A stretch of DNA of 64,000 bases from Polynucleobacter arcticus (lineage in GTDB: Bacteria; Pseudomonadota; Gammaproteobacteria; Burkholderiales; Burkholderiaceae), in the NCBI RefSeq assembly GCF_013307205.1, contig NZ_CP028940.1:1533702-1597701 (forward strand), written 5' to 3'. Position 1 is the stretch's first letter, and each line of letters begins with the position of its first letter. The translations under genes were made by a program, and so were the position numbers. A model generated the notes under the pieces. It saw only the letters and a list, made by a program, of their open reading frames with translations. It was not told where the DNA came from and made no database searches. Positions 47,656 to 57,419 of the stretch are shown here, piece by piece.

Positions 47656-48429
47656 ATGAGCTCAACACTAGGCACCCTCTTTTTAATTCCCAATACTTTG
47701 GGAGATGATGCTCGGGTTGAGCAATTGCCCTGGGTTTTACCAAGTGAAACGATTACGCAAACATCAAAACTAGTTCACTGGATTGTGGAGGATGCCAAAA
47801 CTGCGCGAGCTTTTTTAAAAGCGGTTGATAGCGTTTCGCCTTTAGCCTGCACCATTCAAGAAATGCAAATGAGTGAGTGGCGTGGCCAAGCCAGAAACGC
47901 AAAGTATGGTGATGCAGTAAAGCCCATGGATTTACTCAAGCCTTTGGTGGCCGGCAACGATATGGGCCTCATGTCGGAGGCTGGTGTTCCCGGAGTGGCA
48001 GATCCTGGTGCAGAACTCGTATTGGCAGCACACAAACTGGGCGCCAAAGTAAAACCTTTAGTAGGTCCAAGCTCAATTTTATTGGGCCTCATGGCTAGCG
48101 GCTTAAACGGTCAACGCTTTGCGTTTCAGGGCTACATTCCGCATGATGCGCAAGACCGTATCGCCAGGCTCAAACAATTAGAAGTGGAATCCAGAAAATT
48201 GCAGCAGACTCAAATTTGGATTGAGACACCCTATCGCAACACCGCTATGTTGATGGCCTGTCTCAATGCACTGGCGCCACAAACCATGCTGTGTCTTGGC
48301 ATGGATCTGAGTCTACAAAGTGAAATGATTACGACACTCTCGATTACAGACTGGCGCAAGCGTTATCCGAATGAAGCAGCATGTGCCTCATTACAAAATA
48401 GGCCAGCAGTATTTCTATTGCTGGCCTAA
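47656..48429 (+). CDS. SAM-dependent methyltransferase of the tetrapyrrole methylase/RsmI fold
   Basis: 257 residues. GTLFLIPNTLGDD at the start, MGLMSEAGVPGVADPGAELV and GPSSILLGLMASGLNGQRFAFQGYIP match RsmI-related methylases (16S rRNA C1402 2'-O type), but the sequence is a divergent relative, and WIETPYRNTAML replaces the usual ESPHR-like stretch. The target may differ from RsmI. It lies 12 bp after maf. Confidence 0.82.
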   Translation: MSSTLGTLFLIPNTLGDDARVEQLPWVLPSETITQTSKLVHWIVEDAKTARAFLKAVDSVSPLACTIQEMQMSEWRGQARNAKYGDAVKPMDLLKPLVAGNDMGLMSEAGVPGVADPGAELVLAAHKLGAKVKPLVGPSSILLGLMASGLNGQRFAFQGYIPHDAQDRIARLKQLEVESRKLQQTQIWIETPYRNTAMLMACLNALAPQTMLCLGMDLSLQSEMITTLSITDWRKRYPNEAACASLQNRPAVFLLLA

Positions 48430-48451
48430 GCTGTGTTGGCTGACTGTCTTG

Positions 48452-49411
48452 TTACTTTAAGTCGGGTGTCTTGATCAGTGCCTTGCCTGCTGCGGCACCG
48501 ACCTCAGCACCAAAGCGCTTAGCAACGCGTTCGGCAAAATTCTCTTTCATGGTGTAGTCCAGAATATCCTGAGCCTTAAAGATATCGCGCGCTACAGACT
48601 CCACAGTCCCATAGCCATCAACCAAGCCGTTTTTAATTGCCTGCTCACCATTCCAAACCCGGCCAGAAAACATATCCGGGGTTTCTTTTAAGCGATTGCC
48701 GCGCCCCGCTTTAACCACTGCAATAAATTGCTGATGAATCTCATCAATCATGGTTTTAATCATTTCTACTTGCTGGGGATTTTCCTTGGAGAAGGGATCC
48801 ATCATGCCTTTGTTAGAACCGGCAGTAATCATGCGGCGTGTCACGCCTAATTTCTCCATCAGACCAGTAAAACCAAAGCCCTCCATGATCACGCCGATAG
48901 AGCCTACAAGACTGGCCTTATCGACCAAAATTTGATCTCCCGCAACAGCGACGTAGTAACCGCCTGAAGCACAAATATCCTCAATGACTACATAGAACGG
49001 TTTGGCTGGGTAGAGTTTGCGTAAGCGATGAATCTCATCATTAATCATGCCGGCTTGAACTGGGGAGCCCCCAGGGCTATTAATGCGCAACACTACCCCT
49101 GCGCTATTCTCATTCTCGAATGCTGCGGTCAAAGACGAGTTGATGTCCAAGGCATTTGCCATGGAGCTTGAAGAAATTTCTCCCTCGAGAGTAACTAAAG
49201 CCGTGTGCTTGTCAGTTCCCATGCCACGTCCTGGCAGATGAAAATCAAATATCGTTAGAATCGCGCCCACAAAAATAATTAATGTAAGAACCCGAAATAC
49301 CGCCTTCCAGCGACGTGCCTTGCGAGTCTCTTTTAGATTCTCTAACAACAAATGCTCGAGCGCTTGACGCTCCCAGTTTGGATTCGTATTGTCAGATTGA
49401 TTGTGATCCAT
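48452..49411 (-). CDS. sppA: S49-family signal peptide peptidase (SppA-like)
   Basis: 319 residues, short SppA form. One transmembrane helix at about 38-56, then a ClpP-like domain with dyad Ser149 (ICASGGYYV) and Lys201 (AGSNKGMMDPF), 52 residues apart as in Bacillus SppA. It degrades signal peptides and perhaps membrane proteins on the outer side of the membrane. It follows the HAD gene after 22 bp. Confidence 0.92.
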   Translation of the reverse strand: MDHNQSDNTNPNWERQALEHLLLENLKETRKARRWKAVFRVLTLIIFVGAILTIFDFHLPGRGMGTDKHTALVTLEGEISSSSMANALDINSSLTAAFENENSAGVVLRINSPGGSPVQAGMINDEIHRLRKLYPAKPFYVVIEDICASGGYYVAVAGDQILVDKASLVGSIGVIMEGFGFTGLMEKLGVTRRMITAGSNKGMMDPFSKENPQQVEMIKTMIDEIHQQFIAVVKAGRGNRLKETPDMFSGRVWNGEQAIKNGLVDGYGTVESVARDIFKAQDILDYTMKENFAERVAKRFGAEVGAAAGKALIKTPDLK

Positions 49412-49433
49412 CTTTTTTAATCCTTTTTACTTG

Positions 49434-50120
49434 CTAGTTTTTAATCGTGAGATTCTGACTTAGCCAACGCGTCAGCTGCGAGACATCATCTACATGGGTG
49501 AGTGATGGCGCTTCTTTTAAAGTACTTGGGGGATGTGCGCCATAAGTTACCGCCACAGCATCCACTCCTGCATTAGCCGCCATATCCAAATCATGGGTAG
49601 TATCGCCAATCATCAGCATTCGACGCATCGGCACTTGCATCACATCGGACAACTCTAAGAGCATTCCAGGATGCGGCTTAGAGAAGGATTCATCGGCAGT
49701 GCGGGTTTCATGAAACATCTGCTCTAGCTGATGATGCTTCAGGGAGCGATCTAGGCCCACGCGAGATTTACCAGTGGCAACTCCCAATAAGTAACCCTCC
49801 TCACGCAAGTTTGCTAGCAACTCACGAATGCCTGGAAATAAATCGAGCTCGTGATCTTTCGCTAAGTAGTGAAAGCGAAAACGCTCAGTCAACTTAGGGA
49901 AATGCGCTGGCTCGATCCAGGGCACTGCCCTCCTCAGTGAATCATGTATACCTAAACCAATGACTGAGCTTGCCAAAGAGTCATCCGGCTCCTTGAAGCC
50001 GAGATCACGGCAGGCCTGCTGTATGCATTCCACTATGGTTGGGGTGGAATCCATAATCGTCCCATCCCAGTCCCACACAATCAGGTCATAACGTCTTTCG
50101 GGCTTTTGTTCTTCAATCAT
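49434..50120 (-). CDS. HAD-superfamily phosphatase (Gph-like)
   Basis: 228 residues. HAD motif I DWDGT (Asp17, Asp19), motif II in GVATGKSR, and motif III/IV GDTTHDLDMAANAG. The cap domain is of the phosphoglycolate phosphatase type. In beta-proteobacteria this gene is usual after rluC; the substrate is not fixed. It starts directly at the end of rluC (no gap). Confidence 0.87.
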   Translation of the reverse strand: MIEEQKPERRYDLIVWDWDGTIMDSTPTIVECIQQACRDLGFKEPDDSLASSVIGLGIHDSLRRAVPWIEPAHFPKLTERFRFHYLAKDHELDLFPGIRELLANLREEGYLLGVATGKSRVGLDRSLKHHQLEQMFHETRTADESFSKPHPGMLLELSDVMQVPMRRMLMIGDTTHDLDMAANAGVDAVAVTYGAHPPSTLKEAPSLTHVDDVSQLTRWLSQNLTIKN

Positions 50121-51158
50121 TTAAATATCAATCGCTCTACTGGGTTCAGTTGTGACTTCAAAGTTTTTCATCATGGCGGTAAATTCAGCGGGCAAAGGCG
50201 ACTCAATGCGCATTTTCTCGCCAGTACGTGGGTGAGTAAAGCCAGCCAAGTGGGCATGTAAGTACAGGCGCTTCGATTTCACAAGCTTATCTTGATCTTC
50301 AAAGCCATATTTGTCATCACCCAAAATAGAGTGTCCTAATTTCTGCAAATGGACTCGAATTTGGTGGGTACGCCCGGTTTTTAACTGAGCCTCAGCAAGG
50401 GTAATTGCCACTTCTCCACGATGCATTACTTTAGTGACGCGCAAAGCCGTATGGCTTGGTAAGCCATCTGGGTCAACCCGGACGCGGCGCTCACCATTGG
50501 CCAATAGGTATTTATGTAATGCAAATTTCAGCTGCATCGTGCCCGCACCTTGAGCAATTTCTCCATGGGCTAGCAAGTAGTAGCGCTTATCAGTCTGACC
50601 TTCACGAATCTGCCGATGCAGTTCCACCAAAGCGCTCCGCTTTTTAGCCAAGAGTAAGACGCCTGAGGTATCTCGGTCTAAGCGATGGACTAGCTCCAGA
50701 AATTTGAGTTCAGGACGGGTAATGCGCAGGGTCTCAATAACACCCAAAGCAATGCCTGAACCTCCATGAACAGCTAAACCTGCGGGCTTATTCACTATTA
50801 ATAAGGCTTCATCCTCAAACAAAATGGGCATTTTGTCGGAATAGCCCTGTGCCCGAGATTTGGTTTGGGCTGTATTAACGGCTGCCATTTGGGCAGGCTC
50901 GGCTATCCGAACTGGCGGGACTCTAACCACATCCCCCTCAATTAAGCGGGTAGTGGGTTCAGCCCTTTTCTTATTTACTCGGACTTCGCCAGAGCGAATA
51001 ATCCGATAAACGTGGCTTTTGGGAACCCCTTTAGCCCAACGGAGCAGGTAGTTATCCAAACGCTGGCCAGCCTCCTCAGGACCAATAGTCTGAAGAAGCA
51101 CAGCAGCAGGAGCAGCTATTTTTACCTGTGAAGGCTTGAAAATGGGTTCGGATTTCAT
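50121..51158 (-). CDS. rluC: 23S rRNA pseudouridine synthase RluC
   Basis: 345 residues. S4-like RNA-binding domain at about 30-85 (QRLDNYLLRWAKGVPKSHVYRIIRSGEVRVN is the S4 region), and catalytic Asp161 in HRLDRDTSG. It makes pseudouridine in 23S rRNA (955, 2504, 2580 in E. coli). Divergent from rne, the same neighbour as in E. coli. Confidence 0.94.
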   Translation of the reverse strand: MKSEPIFKPSQVKIAAPAAVLLQTIGPEEAGQRLDNYLLRWAKGVPKSHVYRIIRSGEVRVNKKRAEPTTRLIEGDVVRVPPVRIAEPAQMAAVNTAQTKSRAQGYSDKMPILFEDEALLIVNKPAGLAVHGGSGIALGVIETLRITRPELKFLELVHRLDRDTSGVLLLAKKRSALVELHRQIREGQTDKRYYLLAHGEIAQGAGTMQLKFALHKYLLANGERRVRVDPDGLPSHTALRVTKVMHRGEVAITLAEAQLKTGRTHQIRVHLQKLGHSILGDDKYGFEDQDKLVKSKRLYLHAHLAGFTHPRTGEKMRIESPLPAEFTAMMKNFEVTTEPSRAIDI

Positions 51159-51234
51159 GATTTATCTCTCTTGCCACCTCGACGAGGGTCGACAAGGGAC
51201 TTAACAATACCCCATTGTCCTTCAACTTGTGCCG

Positions 51235-51240
51235 TATAAT
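51235..51240 (+). promoter_or_regulatory. -10 element of the rne promoter
   Basis: Exact TATAAT in the rluC-rne gap, pointing to rne; no strong -35 at 17 bp (CATTGT with 16-bp spacing at 51213-51218 is the best). Start would be near 51247, making a leader of about 367 nt. Confidence 0.6.
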
Positions 51241-51246
51241 CAACGT

Positions 51247-51613
51247 TCTAGCCAATTTATTGGCCCGAGACTAGCCTGGTTCAGGTTAGATTCGTGGAGC
51301 TTGGAGTCGCCCTTAATAGACTCCCGGGGTTGCCCCTCCCCCGTTGTAATGAGGCGCAGGGTTGGTGTGCCGTATGCCGCGACCCGCGATTAGAAGACAG
51401 TTTTCAGGCGCGCGCCTGCATTGATGACCTAAAGGAGGTCTCTGCGGCGATCGTCAAGTGTGGCACCGGTTGAATAAGACATGGTGTACCAGGCAAAAGA
51501 TGCCTGGATTAGCTTGATCCACACTCCAAAGCCGCCAATGGGCTACGCTCAAGCGGTATCTAACTTGTCTCTAACGCAGCGCGCAGCGACGCACTCCCCA
51601 ATAGGAGAGTGTT
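51247..51613 (+). promoter_or_regulatory. Long structured 5' leader of rne
   Basis: The 455-bp gap between rluC and rne is not coding. Most of it would be the rne leader. It is full of hairpins: GGAGTC/GACTCC (51303-51308 and 51319-51324), GGGG/CCCC (51326-51329 and 51333-51336), a perfect 14-bp palindrome CAGGCGCGCGCCTG (51405-51418) and GACCT/AGGTC (51426-51430 and 51436-51440). RNase E autoregulates through its leader in E. coli and Pseudomonas; this one resembles them by position, not by sequence I recognise. It is not RNase P RNA: the conserved GAGGAAAGTCCGGGC is missing. Confidence 0.55.
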
Positions 51614-54289
51614 ATGAAACGCATGTTATTCAATGCAACTCAACAAGAAGAGTTGCGAGTTGCCATCGTCGATGGTCAAAAACTCATTGATATTGATATC
51701 GAAGCTGCCGGTCGTGAACAACGCAAAGGCAACATTTACAAAGGTGTGATTACTCGTATTGAGCCATCGCTCGAGGCTTGCTTTGTAAATTATGGTGAAG
51801 AACGCCATGGCTTCTTGCCGTTTAAAGAGGTTGCCCGCACCTATTTTAAAGAAGGTGTTGATGTCCGTAATGCCTCTATTAAGGAAGCGCTACGCGAAGG
51901 CCAAGAAATCATTGTTCAGGTAGAAAAAGAAGAGCGTGGCCAAAAAGGTGCCGCCCTGACCTCCTTTGTATCTCTGGCAGGTCGCTATTTAGTATTAATG
52001 CCAAATAACCCACGCGGAGGTGGTGTTTCACGTCGAATTGAAGGCGAAGATCGTCAAGAACTCCGTGAAGCAATGTCTCAATTAGAAGTACCTGATGGCA
52101 TGAGCATCATTGCTCGTACAGCTGGTATTGGCCGTGACGCTACTGAATTGCAATGGGACTTAAGTTACCTTATGCAGTTGTGGACAGCGATTGATGAGGC
52201 CGCTAAAGGCAATTCAGCGCCACTATTGATCTACCTCGAATCGAGCTTAGTAATTCGCGCAATCCGCGATTACTTCCAGCCAGATATTGGCGAAATCCTC
52301 ATTGATACCGATGACATCTACGAGCAAGCTGCTGCGTTCATGTCGGTAGTCATGCCGGATAACCTGCCAAGAGTGAAGCGTTATCAGGACGATGTGCCAT
52401 TGTTCTCCCGCTTCCAAATTGAACATCAAATTGAAACAGCGTACTCACGCACCGTGCCACTACCTTCTGGCGGCGCGATCGTGATTGACCACACTGAAGC
52501 TTTGGTTTCAGTAGACGTGAACTCAGCACGTGCAACGCGTGGCTCTGATATTGAAGAGACCGCCACCCGCACCAACTTAGAAGCTGCTGATGAAATCGCG
52601 CGCCAAGCACGTTTACGTGACTTAGGCGGCCTCATCGTCATCGACTTTATTGATATGGAATCGAGCAAGGCTCAGAAGGATGTTGAGAATCGCTTACGCG
52701 ATGCACTCCGTCATGACCGTGCACGCGTTCAAATGGGCAAGATTTCCAAGTTTGGCTTAATGGAAATGTCGCGCCAGCGTTTGCGCCCTGCTCTGTCTGA
52801 AGGTAGCCATGTGACCTGCCCGCGTTGTAACGGCACTGGTCATATCCGCGATACCGAATCATCTGCATTGCAAGTCTTACGCATCATCCAAGAAGAGGCA
52901 ATGAAGGAAAACACTGCCGCTATTCATACGCAAGTTCCAGTTGAAGTGGCTGCCTTCTTGCTCAATGAGAAGCGTGCTGAAGTGATTAAGATTGAGTCCC
53001 GCTTCAAGGTAAATGTCTTAATGGTTCCGAACAAACACCTAGAGACACCACACTACAAACTTGAGCGTTTACGTCATGATGACCCACGTCTTGATGACCA
53101 AAAAGCCAGTTATGTCATGGCTGAAGAAGCTGCTCGTGAACTCGAGACAGATACCGCTGTTAGTCGCAAGGACGCAGAAGTAAAAGCGCGTCCAGAAGCT
53201 GCAGTGAAGGGCATTACACCTAATGCACCTGCACCGGCAAGCCAACCACGTCCTGCACGGGTTGAAAAGACTGCGACTGCAACTGAAACTGCCAGCACCG
53301 GTGGATTCTTTGGATTTATTAAGAACTTATTCTCCTCATCTCCAGCGCCAGAAGAAAAACCCGCTCCAAGCGCTCCACGTGGTCGCAATCAAAACAATCG
53401 CAATGGTAATGGCGGTGGTAATAACCGCAACCGCGGTCGTCGTGGTGAGCGTAGTGATCGTGGTGAACGTCCAGCTGAAGGTACAGCAGTAAGTACAGAG
53501 AGTGGAAGCACCCCACGCGAAGCTGCTGCTGGCCGAGGTCGTCAAGATGGCCGTAATCGTAACGGCAACCGTAATCAAAATAATCAAAACCCAAAACCAG
53601 AGAATCAAGCTGCGGTAACTCCGGCTACTGAAGCTGCGCCTGGCGTAGAAGCTGCGCCAAGTGTCGATGGCGAAGAGCGTCGTGGTCGTGGTCGCAATCG
53701 TCGTGGTCGTGGTCGTGGTCAACGTGGCGAGCGAACTGAGTCCAATGATGATGTTGCGAACACTTCTGTTGTTGCAGTAGCTACTGCATTTTCTGGCCCA
53801 CCAGTGGGAATGGGTGGAGCATCGGCTTCTATGCCCATCCAAAACATCACACAGAGCTTTGGTAATGCTGTGACTGCTACTCCTACAGCGTCTAAGGAAG
53901 CAAAGGAAAGAGCACCACGCGAGCCAAGAGAGCCAAGAGAGCAACGTGCACCGCGTCAAAGTAATCGCCCATCAGCCAACACAGCTTCAGTACCTGCCCC
54001 GCAGGTTACAGCTGCTCCGGCACCAGCGATTGAAGTAATTGCTAAGCCCATGCCCGAGCTTCCGAAAGTAGCCTTTCAGGCACTAGAAGAGACGCCATTA
54101 CATAGCGTGGTTCAGTCTGCTGGCATGGTCTGGGTAGCAACTGACTCTAGCAAACATCAAGAAGCACAATCGCAAATTAAGGCTGAGCCGGAAATTATGC
54201 CTATGGGTAGAACACCCAAGGCGCCGGTAAGTCTGCAAAATGGTCCCATGGTTTTAGTTGAAACCGGCGGCCAAGAAAAGACGGTATAA
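51614..54289 (+). CDS. rne: Ribonuclease E
   Basis: 891 residues. S1 domain about 37-120, 5'-sensor region, and DNase I-like domain with catalytic Asp301 ([11 protein letters not shown]) and Asp344 (VIDFIDM); the zinc link CPRC (Cys402, Cys405). From about residue 530 the C-terminal half is disordered: Asn/Arg/Gly-rich stretches, repeated REP units and Ala/Pro runs, with a conserved-looking tail VLVETGG. This half would be the degradosome scaffold and RNA-binding part. Ribosome site AGGAGA, 5 bp before ATG. Confidence 0.96.
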   Translation: MKRMLFNATQQEELRVAIVDGQKLIDIDIEAAGREQRKGNIYKGVITRIEPSLEACFVNYGEERHGFLPFKEVARTYFKEGVDVRNASIKEALREGQEIIVQVEKEERGQKGAALTSFVSLAGRYLVLMPNNPRGGGVSRRIEGEDRQELREAMSQLEVPDGMSIIARTAGIGRDATELQWDLSYLMQLWTAIDEAAKGNSAPLLIYLESSLVIRAIRDYFQPDIGEILIDTDDIYEQAAAFMSVVMPDNLPRVKRYQDDVPLFSRFQIEHQIETAYSRTVPLPSGGAIVIDHTEALVSVDVNSARATRGSDIEETATRTNLEAADEIARQARLRDLGGLIVIDFIDMESSKAQKDVENRLRDALRHDRARVQMGKISKFGLMEMSRQRLRPALSEGSHVTCPRCNGTGHIRDTESSALQVLRIIQEEAMKENTAAIHTQVPVEVAAFLLNEKRAEVIKIESRFKVNVLMVPNKHLETPHYKLERLRHDDPRLDDQKASYVMAEEAARELETDTAVSRKDAEVKARPEAAVKGITPNAPAPASQPRPARVEKTATATETASTGGFFGFIKNLFSSSPAPEEKPAPSAPRGRNQNNRNGNGGGNNRNRGRRGERSDRGERPAEGTAVSTESGSTPREAAAGRGRQDGRNRNGNRNQNNQNPKPENQAAVTPATEAAPGVEAAPSVDGEERRGRGRNRRGRGRGQRGERTESNDDVANTSVVAVATAFSGPPVGMGGASASMPIQNITQSFGNAVTATPTASKEAKERAPREPREPREQRAPRQSNRPSANTASVPAPQVTAAPAPAIEVIAKPMPELPKVAFQALEETPLHSVVQSAGMVWVATDSSKHQEAQSQIKAEPEIMPMGRTPKAPVSLQNGPMVLVETGGQEKTV

Positions 54290-54299
54290 ACCAATTTCT

Positions 54300-54340
54300 C
54301 CAAACTGCTACTTATCCCACATGGGTAATTGGCAGTTTGG
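54300..54340 (+). promoter_or_regulatory. Hairpin between rne and moaA
   Basis: CCAAACTGC (54300-54308) pairs perfectly with GCAGTTTGG (54332-54340); inside it CCCA/TGGG forms a second short stem. No T-run follows, so it is not a standard terminator. It lies 31 bp before the moaA start and could be a regulatory or processing hairpin. Confidence 0.45.
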
Positions 54341-54371
54341 CAGAAAGACCGTTTCATAGCCATAATTAGCC

Positions 54372-55484
54372 ATGGTTGAAAAAGTCATCCCCATTCGTTT
54401 AGATGAAGGCAAAGGCCTTAGTCCGTCCATCCCAGCGCAACTGATTGCCGCCAACCCTTTAAATAAAGATACTCGCGGACGTCCTCTGCGCGATTTGCGC
54501 ATCTCCGTAACGGATCGATGCAATTTCCGCTGCACCTACTGCATGCCGAAGGAAATCTTCGACAAGAACTATCCCTATCTCTCTCATGATGAATTACTTA
54601 GCTTTGAGGAGATCACGCGGTTAACCGCGATTTTTGCTTCGCTGGGTGTTGAAAAAATTCGCCTAACCGGTGGGGAGCCTTTGCTCCGCAAAAATCTTGA
54701 AGTACTCATCGAGATGCTGGCCAAGATTAAATCCGCAACAGGCCAAGCGCTAGATTTAACACTCACGACCAACGGTAGTATTTTGCGTAAGAAGGCAGTT
54801 GCATTAAAAGCAGCGGGCCTGCATCGTTTGACTGTGAGTCTTGATGGCTTAAATGATGACATCTTCAAAAAAATGAATGATGTTGATTTTCCGGTAACAG
54901 ATGTACTTGATGGTATTGCTGCAGCTCAAGAAGCGGGCTTTACCAATATCAAAGTAAATATGGTCGTGAAGAAGGGTACAAACGACCAAGAGATTGTTGC
55001 GATGGCCAAGCATTTCAAAGGTACCGGCGTTACCCTACGTTTTATTGAATTCATGGATGTGGGGAGTTCCAACGGCTGGGATATGTCACAAGTTCTTCCA
55101 TCCCGAGAAGTTGCCAATCGCATTCACGCTGTCTTTCCAATAGAACCGATTGAGGCGAACTATCCTGGCGAGGTTGCGCAACGCTGGCGCTATGTCGATG
55201 GCTCTGGCGAGATTGGCTTTATTTCAAGTGTTACTCAAACCTTCTGCCATGAGTGCACGCGCGCTCGAATTTCTACTGATGGTCAGCTCTATCTTTGCTT
55301 ATTTGCGAATACAGGTTTTGACTTCAAAACAATGTTGCGCGCAGGAAAAAGTGATTTGGAGATTGCAAATGCAGTCATGATGACCTGGGCTGGACGCGAG
55401 GATCATTACTCAGAAATTCGGGGATCAAATACGATTGACCTCAAGGGGATCCGCAAAGTAGAAATGTCATACATCGGCGGCTAA
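54372..55484 (+). CDS. moaA: GTP 3',8-cyclase MoaA
   Basis: 370 residues. Radical SAM cluster Cys50, Cys54, Cys57 (CNFRCTYC), second 4Fe-4S cluster at Cys292, Cys295, Cys309, and the essential C-terminal Gly-Gly. It makes the 3',8-cyclo-GTP precursor of molybdopterin. It overlaps mobA by one base (TAATG), so moaA-mobA-moeA form an operon. moaC and moaB are not in this window. Confidence 0.96.
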   Translation: MVEKVIPIRLDEGKGLSPSIPAQLIAANPLNKDTRGRPLRDLRISVTDRCNFRCTYCMPKEIFDKNYPYLSHDELLSFEEITRLTAIFASLGVEKIRLTGGEPLLRKNLEVLIEMLAKIKSATGQALDLTLTTNGSILRKKAVALKAAGLHRLTVSLDGLNDDIFKKMNDVDFPVTDVLDGIAAAQEAGFTNIKVNMVVKKGTNDQEIVAMAKHFKGTGVTLRFIEFMDVGSSNGWDMSQVLPSREVANRIHAVFPIEPIEANYPGEVAQRWRYVDGSGEIGFISSVTQTFCHECTRARISTDGQLYLCLFANTGFDFKTMLRAGKSDLEIANAVMMTWAGREDHYSEIRGSNTIDLKGIRKVEMSYIGG

Positions 55485-56089
55485 TGATTACTGCAAATCA
55501 AATTACTGGGCTTATTTTGGCGGGTGGGCGTGCCCAACGCATGGGTGGCATCGATAAAGGATTAATTCCTTTTCATGGCAAGCCCTTGATTGAAGCTGCT
55601 ATCAATCGACTCAAACCTCAGGTCAGCACCATTCTGATTAACGCCAACCGGAGCATTACAAAGTACTCTCACTACGGCTATCCAGTAGTGATGGATGAAA
55701 CACCCGACTTCTCTGGTCCCCTAGCTGGTTTTTCAGTGGGACTGAAGCATTGCAAAACACCTTACCTACTCACATCCCCTTGCGATTCGCCCTTATTACC
55801 AACCGATCTTGCCGAAAAAATGGGGGCTGCACTTGAAGGAAATGATTTAGAACTCGTCTTTGCCTCCTCACAAGAAGACGGTGGAAAGATTTGGTCACAA
55901 CCGGTTTTCTGCCTAATGCGCAGCAACTTACAAGAATCTTTAGATGTCTTTTTAAGTAAGGGGGATCTGAAGATTGATCGCTGGTTTACAGAATTGCGAT
56001 CTGGCACCGTAGTATTTGAGAGCCCCTTGGCATTTGCCAATGTGAATACACCTGAAGAGCTGACTGCTTTAGAAAAGGTTTCTCAATGA
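55484..56089 (+). CDS. mobA: Molybdenum cofactor guanylyltransferase MobA
   Basis: 201 residues. GTP-binding LAGGRAQRMGGIDKGL (12-27), then SGPLAGFSVGL and PCDSPLL, with the metal Asp. It adds GMP to molybdopterin to make MGD. Translation is coupled to both neighbours (ATGA overlap with moeA). Confidence 0.94.
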   Translation: MITANQITGLILAGGRAQRMGGIDKGLIPFHGKPLIEAAINRLKPQVSTILINANRSITKYSHYGYPVVMDETPDFSGPLAGFSVGLKHCKTPYLLTSPCDSPLLPTDLAEKMGAALEGNDLELVFASSQEDGGKIWSQPVFCLMRSNLQESLDVFLSKGDLKIDRWFTELRSGTVVFESPLAFANVNTPEELTALEKVSQ

Positions 56090-57408
56090 CCGATTTAAAT
56101 CCTTACTCACCTAATAGCCCTATTTTATTAAGCACTTCTTTGCATGTTGATGAAGCTCGTAAGGCGATTTCAGGCCTAGTGAGCGATTTGATTGAAGAGT
56201 CTCGCAAACTGAATAGCGCAAGCGACATGGAGTGCGTCACCTTAGATAAAGCGATCGACCGTATTCTCGCGGAAGATTTACTCTCCCCCATCAATGTTCC
56301 TGCTGCAGATAATTCTGCAATGGATGGCTTTGCTTTCAACGGAGATTGTCTTGGCGATAGCATCAATACTGTCACTCTTCAGATAGTTGGCACTGCCTAT
56401 GCTGGCAAACCTTATTTAGGCACGATTGGTGCTGGAGAGTGCCTTAAGATTATGACGGGTGCCCTCATGCCTGCTGGCTGCGACACCGTCATCCCACAAG
56501 AGTTAACGGACTTTGCAGATCAGTCCGTTGTCGGCTTCAAACAAAATCAAGTAAAGCGTGGAGACAATCGACGTTTATGCGGTGAAGACTTACAACATAA
56601 CAAGGCGGCTATTGCTGCTGGACGCTTATTGCGCCCATCTGACCTAGGCTTAGCAGCCTCACTGGGTATTGCAACGCTCAAAGTCTACCGTAAACTCAAG
56701 GTGGCTATTCTGTCCTCAGGGGATGAATTACGTCCCCTCGGTCAAACTTTGGATGCTGGCAGTATCTATGACAGCAATCGCTACAGCCTCACTGGTTTAC
56801 TCAATCGACTCAATCTAGAAGTAATAGATTGTGGAATTGTGCGTGATGATCCCGCCTCACTTAAGGCGGCATTCATAGATGCAGCTTCTAAGGCAGACGT
56901 CCTCATTTCTTCTGGCGGTGTCTCGGTAGGTGAAGCCGACTTCACCAAACAAATCATGCAAGAACTGGGAGATGTCGGTTTTTGGAAAATCGCTATGCGT
57001 CCAGGCCGCCCAATGGCTTTTGGAGTGCTAAAGTCTGTTCCAGGATCCAGCCGCAAGACGCTCTTCTTTGGCTTACCCGGTAACCCTGTAGCAGTAATGG
57101 TGACCTTCTACCAATTTGTGCGCTCCGCTTTATTGCAACTCAATGGTGCAAGTCAGACGGAGGTGCCATTGATCCAGGCGATCGCAGAAGCGCCGATTCG
57201 GAAAAAACCAGGTCGTACAGAATTTCAACGTGCTATTTTGGAGCGTGGTCCAGATGGAAGGCCTACCGTCAAACTCACTGGCAGTCAGGGCGCCGGGATT
57301 CTGAGATCAATGAGCGAGGCAAATTGCTTTGTCATTCTGCCCCATGATCAAGGCAATGTTGCTGCTGGAGACTGGGTAGATGTGGCACTTTTTGACGGAC
57401 TGCTTTAA
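56086..57408 (+). CDS. moeA: Molybdopterin molybdenumtransferase MoeA (copy 2)
   Basis: 440 residues. ADNSAMDGFAF, MTGALMPAGCDTVI, LSSGDELRPLG, SSGGVSVGEADFTK and GLPGNPVAVM are the MoeA motifs. It differs along its length from the copy at 3867-5120, so this is an old paralogue pair. It overlaps mobA by 4 bp. The two copies may split molybdate insertion, or one may serve a different metal or condition; that is inference. Confidence 0.93.
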   Translation: MTDLNPYSPNSPILLSTSLHVDEARKAISGLVSDLIEESRKLNSASDMECVTLDKAIDRILAEDLLSPINVPAADNSAMDGFAFNGDCLGDSINTVTLQIVGTAYAGKPYLGTIGAGECLKIMTGALMPAGCDTVIPQELTDFADQSVVGFKQNQVKRGDNRRLCGEDLQHNKAAIAAGRLLRPSDLGLAASLGIATLKVYRKLKVAILSSGDELRPLGQTLDAGSIYDSNRYSLTGLLNRLNLEVIDCGIVRDDPASLKAAFIDAASKADVLISSGGVSVGEADFTKQIMQELGDVGFWKIAMRPGRPMAFGVLKSVPGSSRKTLFFGLPGNPVAVMVTFYQFVRSALLQLNGASQTEVPLIQAIAEAPIRKKPGRTEFQRAILERGPDGRPTVKLTGSQGAGILRSMSEANCFVILPHDQGNVAAGDWVDVALFDGLL

Positions 57409-57419
57409 GATTGCACCTC

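Noticed and set aside
51247..51613. RNase P RNA or tmRNA in the rne gap
   Set aside because: The conserved RNase P start region and the tmRNA tag-like frame are absent; a leader of rne fits better.
51481..51690. Small open frame before and into rne
   Set aside because: No ribosome site or similarity; overlaps the certain rne start.
53336..53959. 207-residue open frame antisense to rne, rich in Thr and Ser
   Set aside because: It is a mirror of the Arg/Asn/Gly-rich rne tail; composition is low-complexity, no ribosome site and no known domain.
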